DNA of 12,964 nt from Acidobacteriota bacterium (GCA_026706225.1 JAPOZE010000637.1:1-12964); one strand, 5' to 3'. Counted from the first letter of the stretch, positions 1 through 8,118 are shown. The notes: generated by a model not told the origin, from the sequence alone. Translations and numbers: made by a program.

Positions 1-541
1 CCCGTACGATTCCCTCCTGCGCCTCCTGCGCCCCGGCGCCGTGCCTGGCGCTGACCAGCAGCGCGTTGTGGGTGTCCAGCCCGATGACCTGGTCGATCTG
101 TTCCTTGACGCGGTCGGGCTGGGCTCCCGGCAGGTCGATCTTGTTGATGACCGGAACGACGGTGAGATTGTTGTCGATGGCCAGGTAGGTGTTGGCCAGG
201 GTCTGGGCTTCAACCCCCTGGGAGGCATCCACCACCAGCAGGGCTCCTTCGCAGGCCGCCAGGCTGCGGGAGACTTCATAGCTGAAGTCGACGTGTCCGG
301 GGGTGTCGATCAGATTCAGGAGGTAGTCGACCCCGCGGCGACAGCGGTATTTCAGGCGCACGGCGTGGGCCTTGATGGTAATCCCGCGCTCCCGCTCCAG
401 CTCCATGTCGTCCAGAACCTGTTCGGCCATCTCGCGTTCCGAGAGGGTCCCCGTGAATTCGAGCAGGCGGTCGGCCAGGGTCGATTTGCCGTGGTCGATG
501 TGGGCAATGATGGAGAAGTTCCTGATGCGGGTTGGATCCAT
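1..541 (-). CDS. lepA: Elongation factor 4 (LepA), N-terminal part, cut by window edge
   Basis: Translational GTPase that acts on the ribosome and can back-translocate or remodel stalled complexes. The first 180 codons are visible and the gene runs off the left edge. The start is the ATG whose complement lies at 539-541, giving [20 protein letters not shown]. No in-frame ATG, GTG or TTG is seen in the seven codons upstream. The GTPase G motifs are all present and in order: AHIDHGKS (P-loop), RERGITIKA (switch I), [11 protein letters not shown] (switch II), NKID, and SAR near the edge. [13 protein letters not shown] and [20 protein letters not shown] are typical of LepA rather than EF-G or EF-Tu. 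The best Shine-Dalgarno match, GGAGG, is about 14 bases upstream, which is far. It is divergent from rplM. The domains after the G domain lie outside the window, so nothing can be said about them. Confidence 0.96.
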   Translation of the reverse strand, partial: MDPTRIRNFSIIAHIDHGKSTLADRLLEFTGTLSEREMAEQVLDDMELERERGITIKAHAVRLKYRCRRGVDYLLNLIDTPGHVDFSYEVSRSLAACEGALLVVDASQGVEAQTLANTYLAIDNNLTVVPVINKIDLPGAQPDRVKEQIDQVIGLDTHNALLVSARHGAGAQEAQEGIVR

Positions 542-602
542 GCTCGGCTTGAGGGCCTCCGGCGCGGCGCCCCCTTGGTCTGGGAAGCGAATTCAGGGGG
601 CT

Positions 603-632
603 TAAGTAGCCCAGCGCGAGCGTGCTTGTCAA
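603..632 (-). promoter_or_regulatory. Possible lepA promoter (- strand)
   Basis: On the - strand a perfect TTGACA (complement of 627-632) is followed after 18 bases by TACTTA (complement of 603-608), a poor -10. A short inverted repeat, GGGCT/AGCCC with a 5-base centre (598-612), overlaps the -10 and could be an operator or a hairpin in the leader. The position, about 60 bases upstream of the lepA start and in the divergent gap, is right, but the -10 is weak, so this is only a candidate. Confidence 0.3.
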
Positions 633-679
633 ATGGTTTGCGGGTTTCAGGCGTATGAGGGCAGCAGAGCAGGTTTTTC

Positions 680-706
680 TTGACAACCGCATGGGTATCG
701 AATACT
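680..706 (+). promoter_or_regulatory. Possible promoter for the rplM-frr operon
   Basis: A perfect TTGACA lies at 680-685. The best -10 matches are AATACT at 701-706 (15-base spacing, four of six consensus bases) or TACTTT at 703-708 (17-base spacing, three of six). This is the only good -35 on the + strand between lepA and rplM and would give a leader of about 35-40 bases before the rplM ATG at 751. The -10 is ambiguous, hence modest confidence. I see nothing else of note in 542-750. Confidence 0.4.
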
Positions 707-750
707 TTCGGGGATTTGTGCGTCGGTGCGTCTTGAACCTGGAATGTCCC

Positions 751-1185
751 ATGGCGACCTATCAACCCAAACCCGCTGAACTCCAGAGGAGATGGTACCT
801 GGTTGACGCTCGAAACGTGGTCCTGGGGCGTTTGGCGACCCATGTGGCCACCCTGCTTACCGGCAAGGGAAAACCGACCTGGGCCCCCCATCTGGATACC
901 GGCGATCACGTGATCGTGGTCAATGCCGAGAAGGTCAGGCTGACCGGCAACAAGTGGGAACAGAAGGTCTACTACCGCCACTCGGGCTATCCCGGAGGGA
1001 TCAAGGCGGTGAAGGCCAAGGATCTCCGGGCGAAGCGGCCGGACCGCATGGTGGAAGGGGCGGTCAAGGGCATGCTGCCCAAGTCCCGATTGGGCCGGGC
1101 CATGGCCAAGAAGCTGAAGGTGTACCGGGGAGAGGTTCATCCTCATGAAGCCCAGCAACCGGAACCTTCGCAAGTGCCTCAATAG
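751..1185 (+). CDS. rplM: 50S ribosomal protein L13
   Basis: Early-assembling large-subunit protein that binds 23S rRNA. The 144 residues match the family's usual length of about 142-150. Seen in the sequence: [17 protein letters not shown] (residues 14-30), the [11 protein letters not shown] segment (57-66), YRHSGYPGG (75-83) and [12 protein letters not shown] (105-116), all hallmarks of bacterial L13. The frame is open upstream to 622, but ATG at 751 (MATYQPKP) gives the standard N-terminus. The Shine-Dalgarno is weak (GGAA at 741-744). It is the first gene of the operon and is followed after 28 bases by rpsI, the near-universal bacterial L13-S9 pair. The C-terminal tail after residue 131 is rich in Gln, Pro and Glu and is lineage-specific. 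In some bacteria L13 represses its own operon, but no such structure is evident here. Confidence 0.97.
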   Translation: MATYQPKPAELQRRWYLVDARNVVLGRLATHVATLLTGKGKPTWAPHLDTGDHVIVVNAEKVRLTGNKWEQKVYYRHSGYPGGIKAVKAKDLRAKRPDRMVEGAVKGMLPKSRLGRAMAKKLKVYRGEVHPHEAQQPEPSQVPQ

Positions 1186-1213
1186 GTGCGCGGACGGTTA
1201 AAGGAGCCAATGC

Positions 1214-1609
1214 ATGGAGGCGTTAGTTCAACACTACGGAACGGGACGGCGCAAGTCCTCGACGGCGCGGGTCTACTTGAGACCGGGGCAAGGTGAGTTT
1301 CTCATCAATCGTCGTTCCCTGGAATCCTACTTCAAGAGTCTGACTCTAAGGATGTTGGTGAAGCAGCCCTTCGAAGTCACCGAGACCTCGGGAAAGTTTG
1401 ACACCATCGTCAACGTGAAAGGGGGCGGGCCTTCCGGGCAGGCTGGAGCCGTCCGGCACGGAATCGCACGCGCCCTGCTCGAATACGACGGCGAGCTGAG
1501 GAAGACACTCAAGAAAAGCGGCTTCCTGACCCGGGATTCCCGGATCAAGGAGCGAAAGAAATACGGGCAGCCCGGAGCCCGCAAGCGTTTCCAATTCTCC
1601 AAGAGATAA
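1214..1609 (+). CDS. rpsI: 30S ribosomal protein S9
   Basis: Small-subunit head protein whose C-terminal tail reaches towards the P-site tRNA. The 131 residues match the family (about 130). Visible marks are [15 protein letters not shown] (residues 8-22), the [21 protein letters not shown] core (70-90) and the basic tail [14 protein letters not shown] (118-131), ending in the conserved Lys-Arg that contacts tRNA. The ATG at 1214 follows an AAGGAG-type Shine-Dalgarno at about 1200-1205. It lies 28 bases after rplM and 24 bases before rpsB, so the three are almost surely co-transcribed. Confidence 0.97.
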   Translation: MEALVQHYGTGRRKSSTARVYLRPGQGEFLINRRSLESYFKSLTLRMLVKQPFEVTETSGKFDTIVNVKGGGPSGQAGAVRHGIARALLEYDGELRKTLKKSGFLTRDSRIKERKKYGQPGARKRFQFSKR

Positions 1610-1633
1610 CCCTGGAAGGCTGAGGAGGTTTGC

Positions 1634-2446
1634 TTGGCATCTGTCTCGATGAAAGAACTGCTGGAGGCCGGCGTCCACTTCGGTCACCAGACCCGACGCT
1701 GGAACCCCAAGATGAAGCCCTATATTTTTGGGGAGCGCAATGGAATCTATATCATTGACCTGCAAAAGACCCTGCGCATGTTCAAGGAGGCTACCCGCTT
1801 CATTACCGAAGTGACGGCCCAGGGCGGGGCCCTGCTCTTCGTCGGGACCAAGCGCCAGGCGCAGGACGCCGTCGCCGAGGAGGCCCGACGGTGTGGCATG
1901 TTCTTCGTCAACCAGCGCTGGTTGGGGGGACTGCTGACCAACTTCGTCACCATCAAGAAATCGGTTGCACGGCTGAAGGAGTTGGATGAAATGTCGACCG
2001 ACGGCCGATACGAGCTCCTGTCCAAGAAGGAAGTGGCGCGGCTGGAACGCGAGCGCCGGGGGCTGGAGAAAAACCTTTCGGGGATCAAGGACATGAAGTC
2101 CCTTCCCCGCATTCTCTTCGTGATCGATTCCAAGAAGGAGGAGATTGCCGTCCGCGAGGCCAACCGGCTGCAAATCCCGGTGGTGGCGGTGGTCGACACC
2201 AATTGCGACCCGGACCGCATCGATCACGTGATTCCGGGGAATGACGACGCTCTGCGAGCCATCAAGCTCTTCACCTCCAAGGTGGCCGACGCAGTGGTCG
2301 ACGGTACGGGCGTCTTGAAGGAGAAGGCCGAGGCCCGGGAGGAGGCGGCCAAAGACGGCAGCCAGGCCGCGCCCGAGGGCGAATCGGCTTCGGAGAAGGA
2401 TGTTCCCCCGGTCAAGAGCGGCGGCGAGGCCCAGGACGTGGCCTGA
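1634..2446 (+). CDS. rpsB: 30S ribosomal protein S2, TTG start
   Basis: Small-subunit protein bound late in 30S assembly near S1. TTG at 1634 gives [20 protein letters not shown], which aligns with the standard S2 N-terminus and sits 5 bases after a strong GAGGAGG (1622-1628), so TTG is preferred over the ATG five codons later. Visible motifs: [19 protein letters not shown] (residues 15-33), NQRWLGG (93-99), DTNCDPD (188-194) and the closing PGNDDA (201-206). The protein is 270 residues against about 241 in E. coli. The extra length is an acidic, Ala/Glu/Gly-rich tail (about 229-270) that looks disordered. Only 24 bases separate it from rpsI, leaving no room for an E. coli-like rpsB leader. 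Confidence 0.97.
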   Translation: MASVSMKELLEAGVHFGHQTRRWNPKMKPYIFGERNGIYIIDLQKTLRMFKEATRFITEVTAQGGALLFVGTKRQAQDAVAEEARRCGMFFVNQRWLGGLLTNFVTIKKSVARLKELDEMSTDGRYELLSKKEVARLERERRGLEKNLSGIKDMKSLPRILFVIDSKKEEIAVREANRLQIPVVAVVDTNCDPDRIDHVIPGNDDALRAIKLFTSKVADAVVDGTGVLKEKAEAREEAAKDGSQAAPEGESASEKDVPPVKSGGEAQDVA

Positions 2447-2474
2447 GGATTGGGGCGAACGGATTGCCGCATGC

Positions 2475-2513
2475 CGCACCCGGCCGGAAATTGCAGCCGG
2501 GGCGTGATTTTCC
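2475..2513 (+). terminator. Terminator-like hairpin in the rpsB-tsf gap (attenuator candidate)
   Basis: CCCGGC (2479-2484) and GCCGGG (2496-2501) form a 6-bp GC stem around an 11-base loop. Skipping one bulged A at 2478, the stem extends by CGC (2475-2477) with GCG (2502-2504). A T-rich stretch, TGATTTTCCT, follows at once. This has the form of a weak intrinsic terminator about 30 bases after the rpsB stop. With no promoter clearly visible before tsf, it would act as a partial attenuator lowering tsf, pyrH and frr relative to rpsB. The rest of the 234-base gap (2447-2680) shows no gene. Confidence 0.5.
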
Positions 2514-2680
2514 TCTGTGCTTCCACAACGCATTCTTTCCCCGGAAAACGTTTCCCAGTCCAACCCGAAGCGCACCAGGACATAAACCGTCAGCCGGCGG
2601 ATGACATCAAGGCAGGCCCGGTCTTCCAGGCGCCGGCAGAGCGATTCATGAGCGATAGTCTTGTTTGAGAGGATGTGGAA

Positions 2681-3328
2681 ATGGCCATTACTGCCCAACA
2701 AGTCAAGAGTCTGCGAGAGAGAACCCAGGCCGGAGTGCTGGATTGCAAGTTGGCCTTGCAGGAGGCCCAGGGAGATTTCGAGAAGGCGACCGTGATTCTC
2801 AGGAAAAAGGGTTTGGCGGCGGCTGCCAAGCGGGCCGACCGGGCTACGGCGGAAGGACTGATTTTTGCCTACATCCATCCCGGTGACAGCCTGGGTGTCC
2901 TGGTGGAGCTGAATTGCGAAACCGATTTTGTGGCCAAGACCCCGGAATTTCGGAACCTGGTCAAGGACATCGCCATGCACATCGCCGCACTGGCGCCAAG
3001 GTATGTGCGCCGGGAGGATGTTCCGAAGGGCGAGATCGATCAGGAAAAGGAGATCTATCGATCCAAGGCCCTGGCCAGCGGCAAGCCGGAAAAGATCGTG
3101 GAGCGGGTGGTTGAAGGTCAGCTCGCCAAGTTCTTTGGCGAGGTGTGCCTGCTGGAGCAGCCTTTTGTCAAGGAACCTTCGATGACGGTGGGACAGCTTG
3201 TGTCCGACCGGATCGCCTCCACCAAGGAGAATATCAACCTGCGGCGTTTTGTGCGGTTCAAGCTGGGAGAAGGGCTGCAGAAGAGATCGGCCGACTTCGC
3301 CGGAGAGGTGGCGGCTCAATTGGACTGA
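2681..3328 (+). CDS. tsf: Elongation factor Ts, short form
   Basis: Guanine nucleotide exchange factor that recycles EF-Tu from GDP to GTP. ATG at 2681 (MAITAQQVKS) sits 7 bases after GAGAGGA (2667-2673). An in-frame GTG two codons upstream is possible but less well placed. The N-terminal UBA-like domain carries LRERTQAGVLDCKLAL (11-26), and the core has the signature CETDFVAKTPEF (79-90) with the TDFV segment (81-84) that inserts into EF-Tu. At 215 residues it is shorter than the 283-residue E. coli protein and closer to short forms such as that of Thermus, so it probably has one core subdomain. The pair rpsB-tsf is conserved across bacteria. Its partner EF-Tu is encoded in the same window. 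Confidence 0.96.
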   Translation: MAITAQQVKSLRERTQAGVLDCKLALQEAQGDFEKATVILRKKGLAAAAKRADRATAEGLIFAYIHPGDSLGVLVELNCETDFVAKTPEFRNLVKDIAMHIAALAPRYVRREDVPKGEIDQEKEIYRSKALASGKPEKIVERVVEGQLAKFFGEVCLLEQPFVKEPSMTVGQLVSDRIASTKENINLRRFVRFKLGEGLQKRSADFAGEVAAQLD

Positions 3329-3343
3329 GTTCAGTGGAGAGCT

Positions 3344-4060
3344 GTGGCGGCGCCCGTGTACAAGAGAGTTCTGCTGAAGCTGAGTGGTGAGGCCCTGATG
3401 GGGAAACAGTCCTTTGGGGTGGACCCACAGGTTGCCGGAACCATCGCCCGGGAAGTCCGTGAGGTGCACCGCCTGGGAGTCGAAATCGCCATCGTCATCG
3501 GGGGGGGGAACATATTTCGGGGGCTGTCGGCGACCGCGCAGGGGATGGAGCGGGTGTCGGGCGACCTCATGGGGATGCTGGGCACGGTGATCAACGCCAT
3601 CGCTCTGCAGGACGCCTTGGAGAAGGTGGGCGTGTTCACCCGGGTGGTGTCGGCCATCGAGATGCGCGAAGTGGCCGAGCCCTTTATCCGCCGCCGCGCC
3701 ATTCGGCATCTGGAAAAACGCCGGGTGGTCATCTTCGCGGCGGGCACCGGCAATCCCTATTTCTCGACCGATACGGCGGCGGCGCTGAGGGCCATGGAGG
3801 TCAAGGCCGAGGTGATTCTGAAAGCCACCAAGGTCGACGGGATTTTCGATGCCGACCCCATGAAGGTGAAAGATGCCAGCATGTTCAATCAAATCAGCTA
3901 TATCGATGTGATCGGCAAGGGCTTGAAGGTCATGGACGCCACCGCCATAACCTTGTGCATGGAAAACCGCATGCCGATCGTTGTTTTCAACCTGGGGTAC
4001 AGCGGCAACATCAAGCGGGCCGTTCTCGGGGAAAAGATTGGAACCGTCGTCAAGGTGTAA
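3344..4060 (+). CDS. pyrH: Uridylate kinase (UMP kinase), GTG start
   Basis: Cytosolic bacterial UMP kinase: ATP + UMP gives ADP + UDP, the step feeding UTP and CTP synthesis. It is a member of the amino-acid kinase fold, unrelated to eukaryotic UMP-CMP kinase. The 238 residues match the family. Motifs: KLSGEAL (12-18, phosphate binding), GGGNIFRG (53-60), [13 protein letters not shown] (134-146, UMP and ATP pocket), [13 protein letters not shown] (160-172) and the MDATA segment (197-201). The GTG at 3344 is 15 bases after the tsf stop, with GGAGAG (3336-3341) only 2 bases before it, a tight spacing. A second in-frame GTG at 3356 would start [11 protein letters not shown], so the exact start is not certain. 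frr follows after 4 bases, the usual pyrH-frr coupling. Confidence 0.96.
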   Translation: MAAPVYKRVLLKLSGEALMGKQSFGVDPQVAGTIAREVREVHRLGVEIAIVIGGGNIFRGLSATAQGMERVSGDLMGMLGTVINAIALQDALEKVGVFTRVVSAIEMREVAEPFIRRRAIRHLEKRRVVIFAAGTGNPYFSTDTAAALRAMEVKAEVILKATKVDGIFDADPMKVKDASMFNQISYIDVIGKGLKVMDATAITLCMENRMPIVVFNLGYSGNIKRAVLGEKIGTVVKV

Positions 4061-4064
4061 GCCC

Positions 4065-4622
4065 ATGATCAAGGATGTGATCCGGAACACGGGAATCCGC
4101 ATGGAGAAGGTGGTTGAGGATCTCCGCCGCTATCTGGCCACGGTGCGCACCGGGCGCGCCTCGGTCTCGCTGCTGGATCCGATCAGCGTGGACTACTACG
4201 GGACGGCGACTCCCATCAGCCAGGTGGGAACCCTGGCTGCTCCGGATCCGACCCTGCTCACCGTGCAGCCCTGGGATATTTCTCTTCTGCCGGCCATTGA
4301 AAGAGCCATCCTGGCCTCCGACCTGGGCTTGAACCCCGCCAACGACGGCAAGATCATCCGTATTCCCATTCCCCCTCTGAACGAAGAGCGCCGCAGGCAG
4401 TTGGCCCGACATGTCGGCAAGGTGCTGGAAGAGCATCGCACCGCCTTGCGCCACATCCGGCGGGACGAGAACGATGTCCTGAAGAAGATGTTGAAGGACA
4501 AGGAACTGTCGGAAGACGACGAACGCAGGGGTTTGGAGGAGATTCAGAAACTGACCGACCGCTACGTGGCCCGCCTGGAGGAACTGGCCAGGAGAAAAGA
4601 AGAGGAGATCCTTACGATTTAG
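4065..4622 (+). CDS. frr: Ribosome recycling factor
   Basis: Works with EF-G after termination to split the 70S ribosome into subunits. The 185 residues match the family exactly (185 in E. coli). Visible: ATVRTGRASVSLLDPI (25-40) at the first hinge, the domain II beta region (about 31-104) with TVQPWD (66-71), PIPPLNEERRRQL (101-113), and RHIRRDENDVLKK (129-141) with the conserved Arg of domain I's long helical bundle. The frame is open upstream to 3981 inside pyrH, but ATG at 4065 gives MIKDVIRNTG, the standard N-terminus, 4 bases after the pyrH stop. Translation is probably coupled to pyrH. In most genomes uppS follows; here it does not, and the gene is followed by a 340-base spacer. Confidence 0.96.
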   Translation: MIKDVIRNTGIRMEKVVEDLRRYLATVRTGRASVSLLDPISVDYYGTATPISQVGTLAAPDPTLLTVQPWDISLLPAIERAILASDLGLNPANDGKIIRIPIPPLNEERRRQLARHVGKVLEEHRTALRHIRRDENDVLKKMLKDKELSEDDERRGLEEIQKLTDRYVARLEELARRKEEEILTI

Positions 4623-4625
4623 GGG

Positions 4626-4780
4626 TTAGTTGTTAGTGGATGGTGGTTAGTTGGGGTTCGATCGATGAGTCAAGGGGCCTGTTGATCTCGGTGTATTTCT
4701 TCAACAGTGCAGCCAGGTCATCGAGGACTTGCCCGCTCGCGCAGCCCTTCGCTGACTACTAGCCGCGAGCCACAACCCAC
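4626..4780. repeat. Degenerate TTAGT-type inverted repeat block, MITE-like
   Basis: The left edge (4626-4656) has three TTAGT units in a G/T-rich context. The right edge (4751-4780), read on the - strand, is likewise G/T-rich and carries TAGTAGT. The two edges resemble each other as imperfect inverted copies, in the style of short non-coding repeats common between genes in some GC-rich bacteria. No target duplication can be made out and the match is poor, so this may be an old decayed element or chance. Confidence 0.3.
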
Positions 4781-4858
4781 TTCTCAAGCAGTCCGACCCG
4801 GCCTTCGCGAGAGTTCATTTGCCGCGCGTGTCGATCCACACTCCGACCGGCAATTTGA

Positions 4859-4888
4859 TTGACACTGAGGGTTCGGCTTTGCTATAGT
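4859..4888 (+). promoter_or_regulatory. Sigma70-type promoter for the rpsL operon
   Basis: TTGACA (4859-4864, perfect -35) is followed by an 18-base spacer and TATAGT (4883-4888, five of six -10 bases). This is the best promoter in the window. Transcription should start near 4895, giving a leader of about 68 bases before the rpsL TTG. The leader has CCGG-type self-complementary segments at about 4904-4922. It probably drives rpsL through tuf, and possibly on into the secE-rplL genes, since no equally good promoter was found downstream. Confidence 0.8.
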
Positions 4889-4962
4889 CTTGTGGTTTTG
4901 CTTCCGGGGCTGTGTCGCCGGGCTATATTATTGATAATGCGTGAATTCTGGGAGATTAGGAG

Positions 4963-5334
4963 TTGCCGACGTTTAATCAGCTGGTGAGGTTGGGTCGAAC
5001 CAAGGCCAGAGACAAGACCAGCAGTCCAGCACTCCAGGGCTGTCCCCAAAAACGGGGTGTCTGCGTGCGGGTCTATACCTCGACTCCGAAGAAGCCGAAC
5101 TCGGCCTTGCGCAAGGTGGCTCGAGTGCGGTTGACCAACGGCATCGAGGTCACGACCTATATTCCTGGCATTGGCCACAACCTCCAGGAGCATTCGATTG
5201 TGCTGATTCGCGGAGGCCGTGTGAAGGACCTGCCTGGAGTACGTTACCATGTCGTGCGCGGGACCCTGGACTCGACTGGTGTTGAGAATCGCAAGCAAAG
5301 CCGGTCCAAGTACGGGGCCAAGCGGCCCAAGTAA
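4963..5334 (+). CDS. rpsL: 30S ribosomal protein S12, TTG start
   Basis: Decoding-centre protein that monitors codon-anticodon pairing and is the classic streptomycin target. The 123 residues align end to end with E. coli S12. Visible: [20 protein letters not shown] (27-46) with Lys43, and [13 protein letters not shown] (84-96) with Lys88 and Asp89, the residue methylthiolated in many bacteria. Lys43 and Lys88 are the residues found in streptomycin-sensitive strains (42 and 87 when Met is not counted). The TTG at 4963 has no better in-frame alternative: GGGAG (4950-4954) is 8 bases upstream, and a second AGGAG directly abuts the start. It is the first gene of a str-type cluster, driven by the promoter at 4859-4888. 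Confidence 0.97.
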   Translation: MPTFNQLVRLGRTKARDKTSSPALQGCPQKRGVCVRVYTSTPKKPNSALRKVARVRLTNGIEVTTYIPGIGHNLQEHSIVLIRGGRVKDLPGVRYHVVRGTLDSTGVENRKQSRSKYGAKRPK

Positions 5335-5407
5335 ATCACCCCCGGTTTCGAATCCAACGTCTTAATCTGCGGCGTTGTTCGCAATGCGCCTCTTAGGAGC
5401 AGCAGTC

Positions 5408-5878
5408 ATGCCACGCAAAGGACATGTGCCGAAGCGCCAGGTCATTCCCGATCCCGTTTACAACAGTCCCCTCGTCTCCAAGTTCATCAATTGCATCATG
5501 TGGAAGGGGAAGAAGAGCACGGCTGAACAGGTGTTTTACGGCGCCCTGGACATCATCAAGGAAAAGACCGGCGAAGATCCCCTCAAGGTCTTCAAGAAGG
5601 CCGTGGACAACGTCAAGCCCGTTCTGGAAGTGAAGTCCAGGAGGGTAGGCGGCGCCAACTACCAGGTTCCCATCGAGGTCAACCAGTACCGCAGGGTTTC
5701 CTTGAGCATTCGCTGGTTGATTACCTACACCCGAATGCGCAAAGAGAAGTCGATGCAGGAGAGACTGGCTGCCGAGTTCATGGAGGCAGCCGGCAGTCGT
5801 GGCGCGGCCATCAAGAGGCGCGAAGACGTGCATCGCATGGCTGAGGCCAACAAGGCCTTCGCCCACTATCGGTGGTAA
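5408..5878 (+). CDS. rpsG: 30S ribosomal protein S7
   Basis: Primary 16S rRNA-binding protein that nucleates the 30S head and lies near the E-site tRNA. The 156 residues match the family. [20 protein letters not shown] opens the protein, followed by the conserved [20 protein letters not shown] (25-44), the YQVPIEV segment with its [11 protein letters not shown] beta-hairpin (78-91), and the C-terminal [11 protein letters not shown]. The frame is open to 5375, but ATG at 5408 follows AGGAG (5395-5399) by 8 bases and gives the standard N-terminus. It follows rpsL after 73 bases. In E. coli S7 represses its own operon from the rpsL-rpsG gap; I cannot identify an equivalent structure here. Confidence 0.97.
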   Translation: MPRKGHVPKRQVIPDPVYNSPLVSKFINCIMWKGKKSTAEQVFYGALDIIKEKTGEDPLKVFKKAVDNVKPVLEVKSRRVGGANYQVPIEVNQYRRVSLSIRWLITYTRMRKEKSMQERLAAEFMEAAGSRGAAIKRREDVHRMAEANKAFAHYRW

Positions 5879-5976
5879 ATGAAATTTCGTTCACTGGCAG
5901 GATGGGTTGGGCGCCCCAGGCCGAAACCGCTGGAGGCCGCCCGCTTCCCGTCTTACCCGTGGCTGCCTGGCTGCTT

Positions 5977-8082
5977 ATGTCCCGTCAGATACCACTCGAG
6001 AAAATTCGAAACATCGGAATCATGGCCCATATCGATGCCGGCAAGACCACGGCCACCGAGCGGATTCTCTACTATACCGGCATTACCCACAAGATGGGCG
6101 AGGTCCATGATGGCACCGCCACCATGGACTGGATGGAGCAGGAACAGGAGCGGGGAATCACCATCACCTCGGCGGCGACCACCTGTTTCTGGAAGGACTT
6201 TCGCATCAATATCATCGACACTCCGGGTCACGTGGACTTCACCGCCGAGGTGGAGCGCAGCCTTCGCGTCCTGGATGGAGCCATCTGCCTGCTTGGCGCC
6301 GTGGAAGGGGTGGAGCCTCAGACCGAAACGGTGTGGCGGCAAGGCGACAAGTACGAAGTTCCCAGAATCGTCTTCGTCAACAAGATGGACCGGGTGGGCG
6401 CCGACTTCTTTGGCTGCATCCGGATGGTCAAGGACCGATTGCTGGCAAAGCCGGTGGCGGTTCAGATCCCCCTGGGCAAGGAGGAGAACTTCGTCGGCGT
6501 CATTGATCTGATCAGCATGAAGGCCATTATCTACCGAGACGAGACCCTGGGCGCCGACCACGAAACGGCGGAGATTCCTCCGGAGATGGTGGCACAGGCG
6601 CAGGAATACCGGGAACGAATGATCGAGACTGTCTGTGAGACCGATGACCCGCTGATGGAAAAGTATCTTTCCGGAGAGTCGATCCATGAGGGCGACCTGA
6701 AGGCGGCCCTGCGCCGGGGCACCTTGAGCCTGGCCCTGGTTCCGGTGCTTTGCGGGGCAGCCTTCAAGAACAAGGGAGTGCAGCCCCTGCTGGATGGCGT
6801 GGTGGACTATCTGCCCTCACCCGCCGACCTGCCTCCGGTGGTGGGCGCGGACCGGGATGGCCGCGAGGAGATCGTCCGCGAGTCCCGGGATCAGGAACCC
6901 TTTTCAGCCCTGGTCTTCAAGATCATGACCGATACCTACGTGGGACAACTGGCCTTTTTCCGGGTCTACTCCGGTGTCCTCAAGACAGGCTCCTACGTTT
7001 ACAATTCGACCAAGGACAGAAGGGAACGGGTGGGCCGGCTGCTGAAGATGCATGCCGACAAGCGCGAGGAGATCCGGCAGGTCTATGCCGGCGACATCGC
7101 GGCGGGCGTGGGTTTGCGGGAGGTGGCCACCGGCGATACCATCTGCGCGCAAGAGGCGCCGGTGATTCTGGAGTCCATGGAGTTCCCGGTTCCCGTCATG
7201 GCCGTTGCCATTGAGCCCAAGACCAAGAGCGACCAGGAGAAGCTGGGTCTGGCGCTGGGGAAACTGGCGCAGGAGGATCCTACCTTCAAGGTGTCCACCG
7301 ACCAGGATACCGGGCAGACCATTATCTCGGGGATGGGAGAATTGCACCTGGAGATCCTGGTAGACCGAATGTCTCGAGAGTTCGGGGTGGCCGCAAACGT
7401 GGGGAAGCCCCAGGTATCCTATCGGGAAACCATCTGTCAGGGCGCCGAAGGGGAAGGGCGATTCGTTCGTCAGAGCGGAGGCCGCGGTCAATACGGCCAC
7501 GTCAAGATACGGGTGGAACCCAGGGCCGACACCGAGCGAGGATTCGAGTTCATCAATGCCATCGTGGGGGGCGCCATCCCTCGGGAGTTCATTCCGGCCG
7601 TGGAGAAGGGTATTCGGGAGGCTACCGAGGCCGGTCCCTTGGCCGGCTACGAGATTCAGGACATTGAAGTGACCCTGTATGACGGGTCCTTCCACGAGGT
7701 GGATTCCAGCGAAATCGCCTTCAAGATTGCCGGGTCCATGGCCTTGAAGGATGCGGTTTCCCGCGCCGCTCCGGCGCTGCTCGAGCCCATCATGCGGGTG
7801 GAAGTCGTGGTTCCCCGGGAGTTTATCGGGGCGGTCGGGGGCGATCTCAACGCTCGTCGGGGGCGCATCGAGACCATTGAATCCCGCGCCGGCTCGCAGG
7901 TGGTCACTGCCCTGGTTCCGCTCTCGGAGATGTTCGGGTATGCCACCGATTTGCGGTCCATGACTCAGGGACGAGCGACCTATTCCATGCATTTTCACCA
8001 ATACACCCAGGCGCCCAAATCGGTGACCGAGCAGATCGTTGCCAGGATCCAGGGGCGCAGTTGGGACACCGCGGGGCGATGA
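5977..8082 (+). CDS. fusA: Elongation factor G
   Basis: Cytosolic GTPase that drives tRNA-mRNA translocation and, with RRF, ribosome recycling. The 701 residues match the family (about 690-705). G domain motifs: AHIDAGKTT (17-25), RGITI (59-63), DTPGHVDF (81-88) and NKMD (135-138). Domain II, III, IV and V segments follow, including [14 protein letters not shown] in domain [14 protein letters not shown] in domain IV, and the C-terminal [20 protein letters not shown]. The start at 5977 ([19 protein letters not shown]) is chosen by family alignment, yet no Shine-Dalgarno precedes it. The frame is open without a stop back to a GTG at 5872 that overlaps the end of rpsG, with an ATG at 5902 and a GTG at 5959 on the way, so a longer N-terminus cannot be ruled out. 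tuf follows after 36 bases. Confidence 0.96.
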   Translation: MSRQIPLEKIRNIGIMAHIDAGKTTATERILYYTGITHKMGEVHDGTATMDWMEQEQERGITITSAATTCFWKDFRINIIDTPGHVDFTAEVERSLRVLDGAICLLGAVEGVEPQTETVWRQGDKYEVPRIVFVNKMDRVGADFFGCIRMVKDRLLAKPVAVQIPLGKEENFVGVIDLISMKAIIYRDETLGADHETAEIPPEMVAQAQEYRERMIETVCETDDPLMEKYLSGESIHEGDLKAALRRGTLSLALVPVLCGAAFKNKGVQPLLDGVVDYLPSPADLPPVVGADRDGREEIVRESRDQEPFSALVFKIMTDTYVGQLAFFRVYSGVLKTGSYVYNSTKDRRERVGRLLKMHADKREEIRQVYAGDIAAGVGLREVATGDTICAQEAPVILESMEFPVPVMAVAIEPKTKSDQEKLGLALGKLAQEDPTFKVSTDQDTGQTIISGMGELHLEILVDRMSREFGVAANVGKPQVSYRETICQGAEGEGRFVRQSGGRGQYGHVKIRVEPRADTERGFEFINAIVGGAIPREFIPAVEKGIREATEAGPLAGYEIQDIEVTLYDGSFHEVDSSEIAFKIAGSMALKDAVSRAAPALLEPIMRVEVVVPREFIGAVGGDLNARRGRIETIESRAGSQVVTALVPLSEMFGYATDLRSMTQGRATYSMHFHQYTQAPKSVTEQIVARIQGRSWDTAGR

Positions 8083-8118
8083 AAGCCTCGGGAGATCGGG
8101 AGAAAGGATAGAAAGGCG

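Larger units (their letters stand above)
4623..4962. other. Intergenic spacer between frr and rpsL
   Basis: This 340-base stretch has no supported gene. From left to right it holds three TTAGT units (4626-4630, 4633-4637, 4647-4651), a 7-bp inverted repeat CTGTTGA/TCAACAG (4679-4685 and 4701-4707) without a clear T run, a 40-codon open stretch on the - strand (4633-4755) that reads like a protein helix but has no convincing start, a block at 4751-4780 that looks like a degenerate inverted copy of the TTAGT block, and the rpsL promoter. It marks the boundary between two operons. Confidence 0.7.

Noticed and set aside
41..658. 205-codon + strand frame at the left edge
   Set aside because: It is antisense to lepA, whose GTPase motifs are certain.
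1346..4102. 918-codon open frame on the - strand across rpsI, rpsB, tsf and pyrH
   Set aside because: It lies antisense to four certain genes, has no recognisable domain and is rich in His, Leu, Gly and Arg, the usual look of a shadow frame opposite GC-rich codons.
4679..4707. Inverted repeat CTGTTGA/TCAACAG after frr as a terminator
   Set aside because: Only 7 bp, A/T-containing, with a 15-base loop and no T run after it, so not called as a terminator.
4933..4938. GATAAT as a second -10 for rpsL
   Set aside because: No matching -35 is found 16-18 bases upstream; the TTGACA/TATAGT pair is far better.
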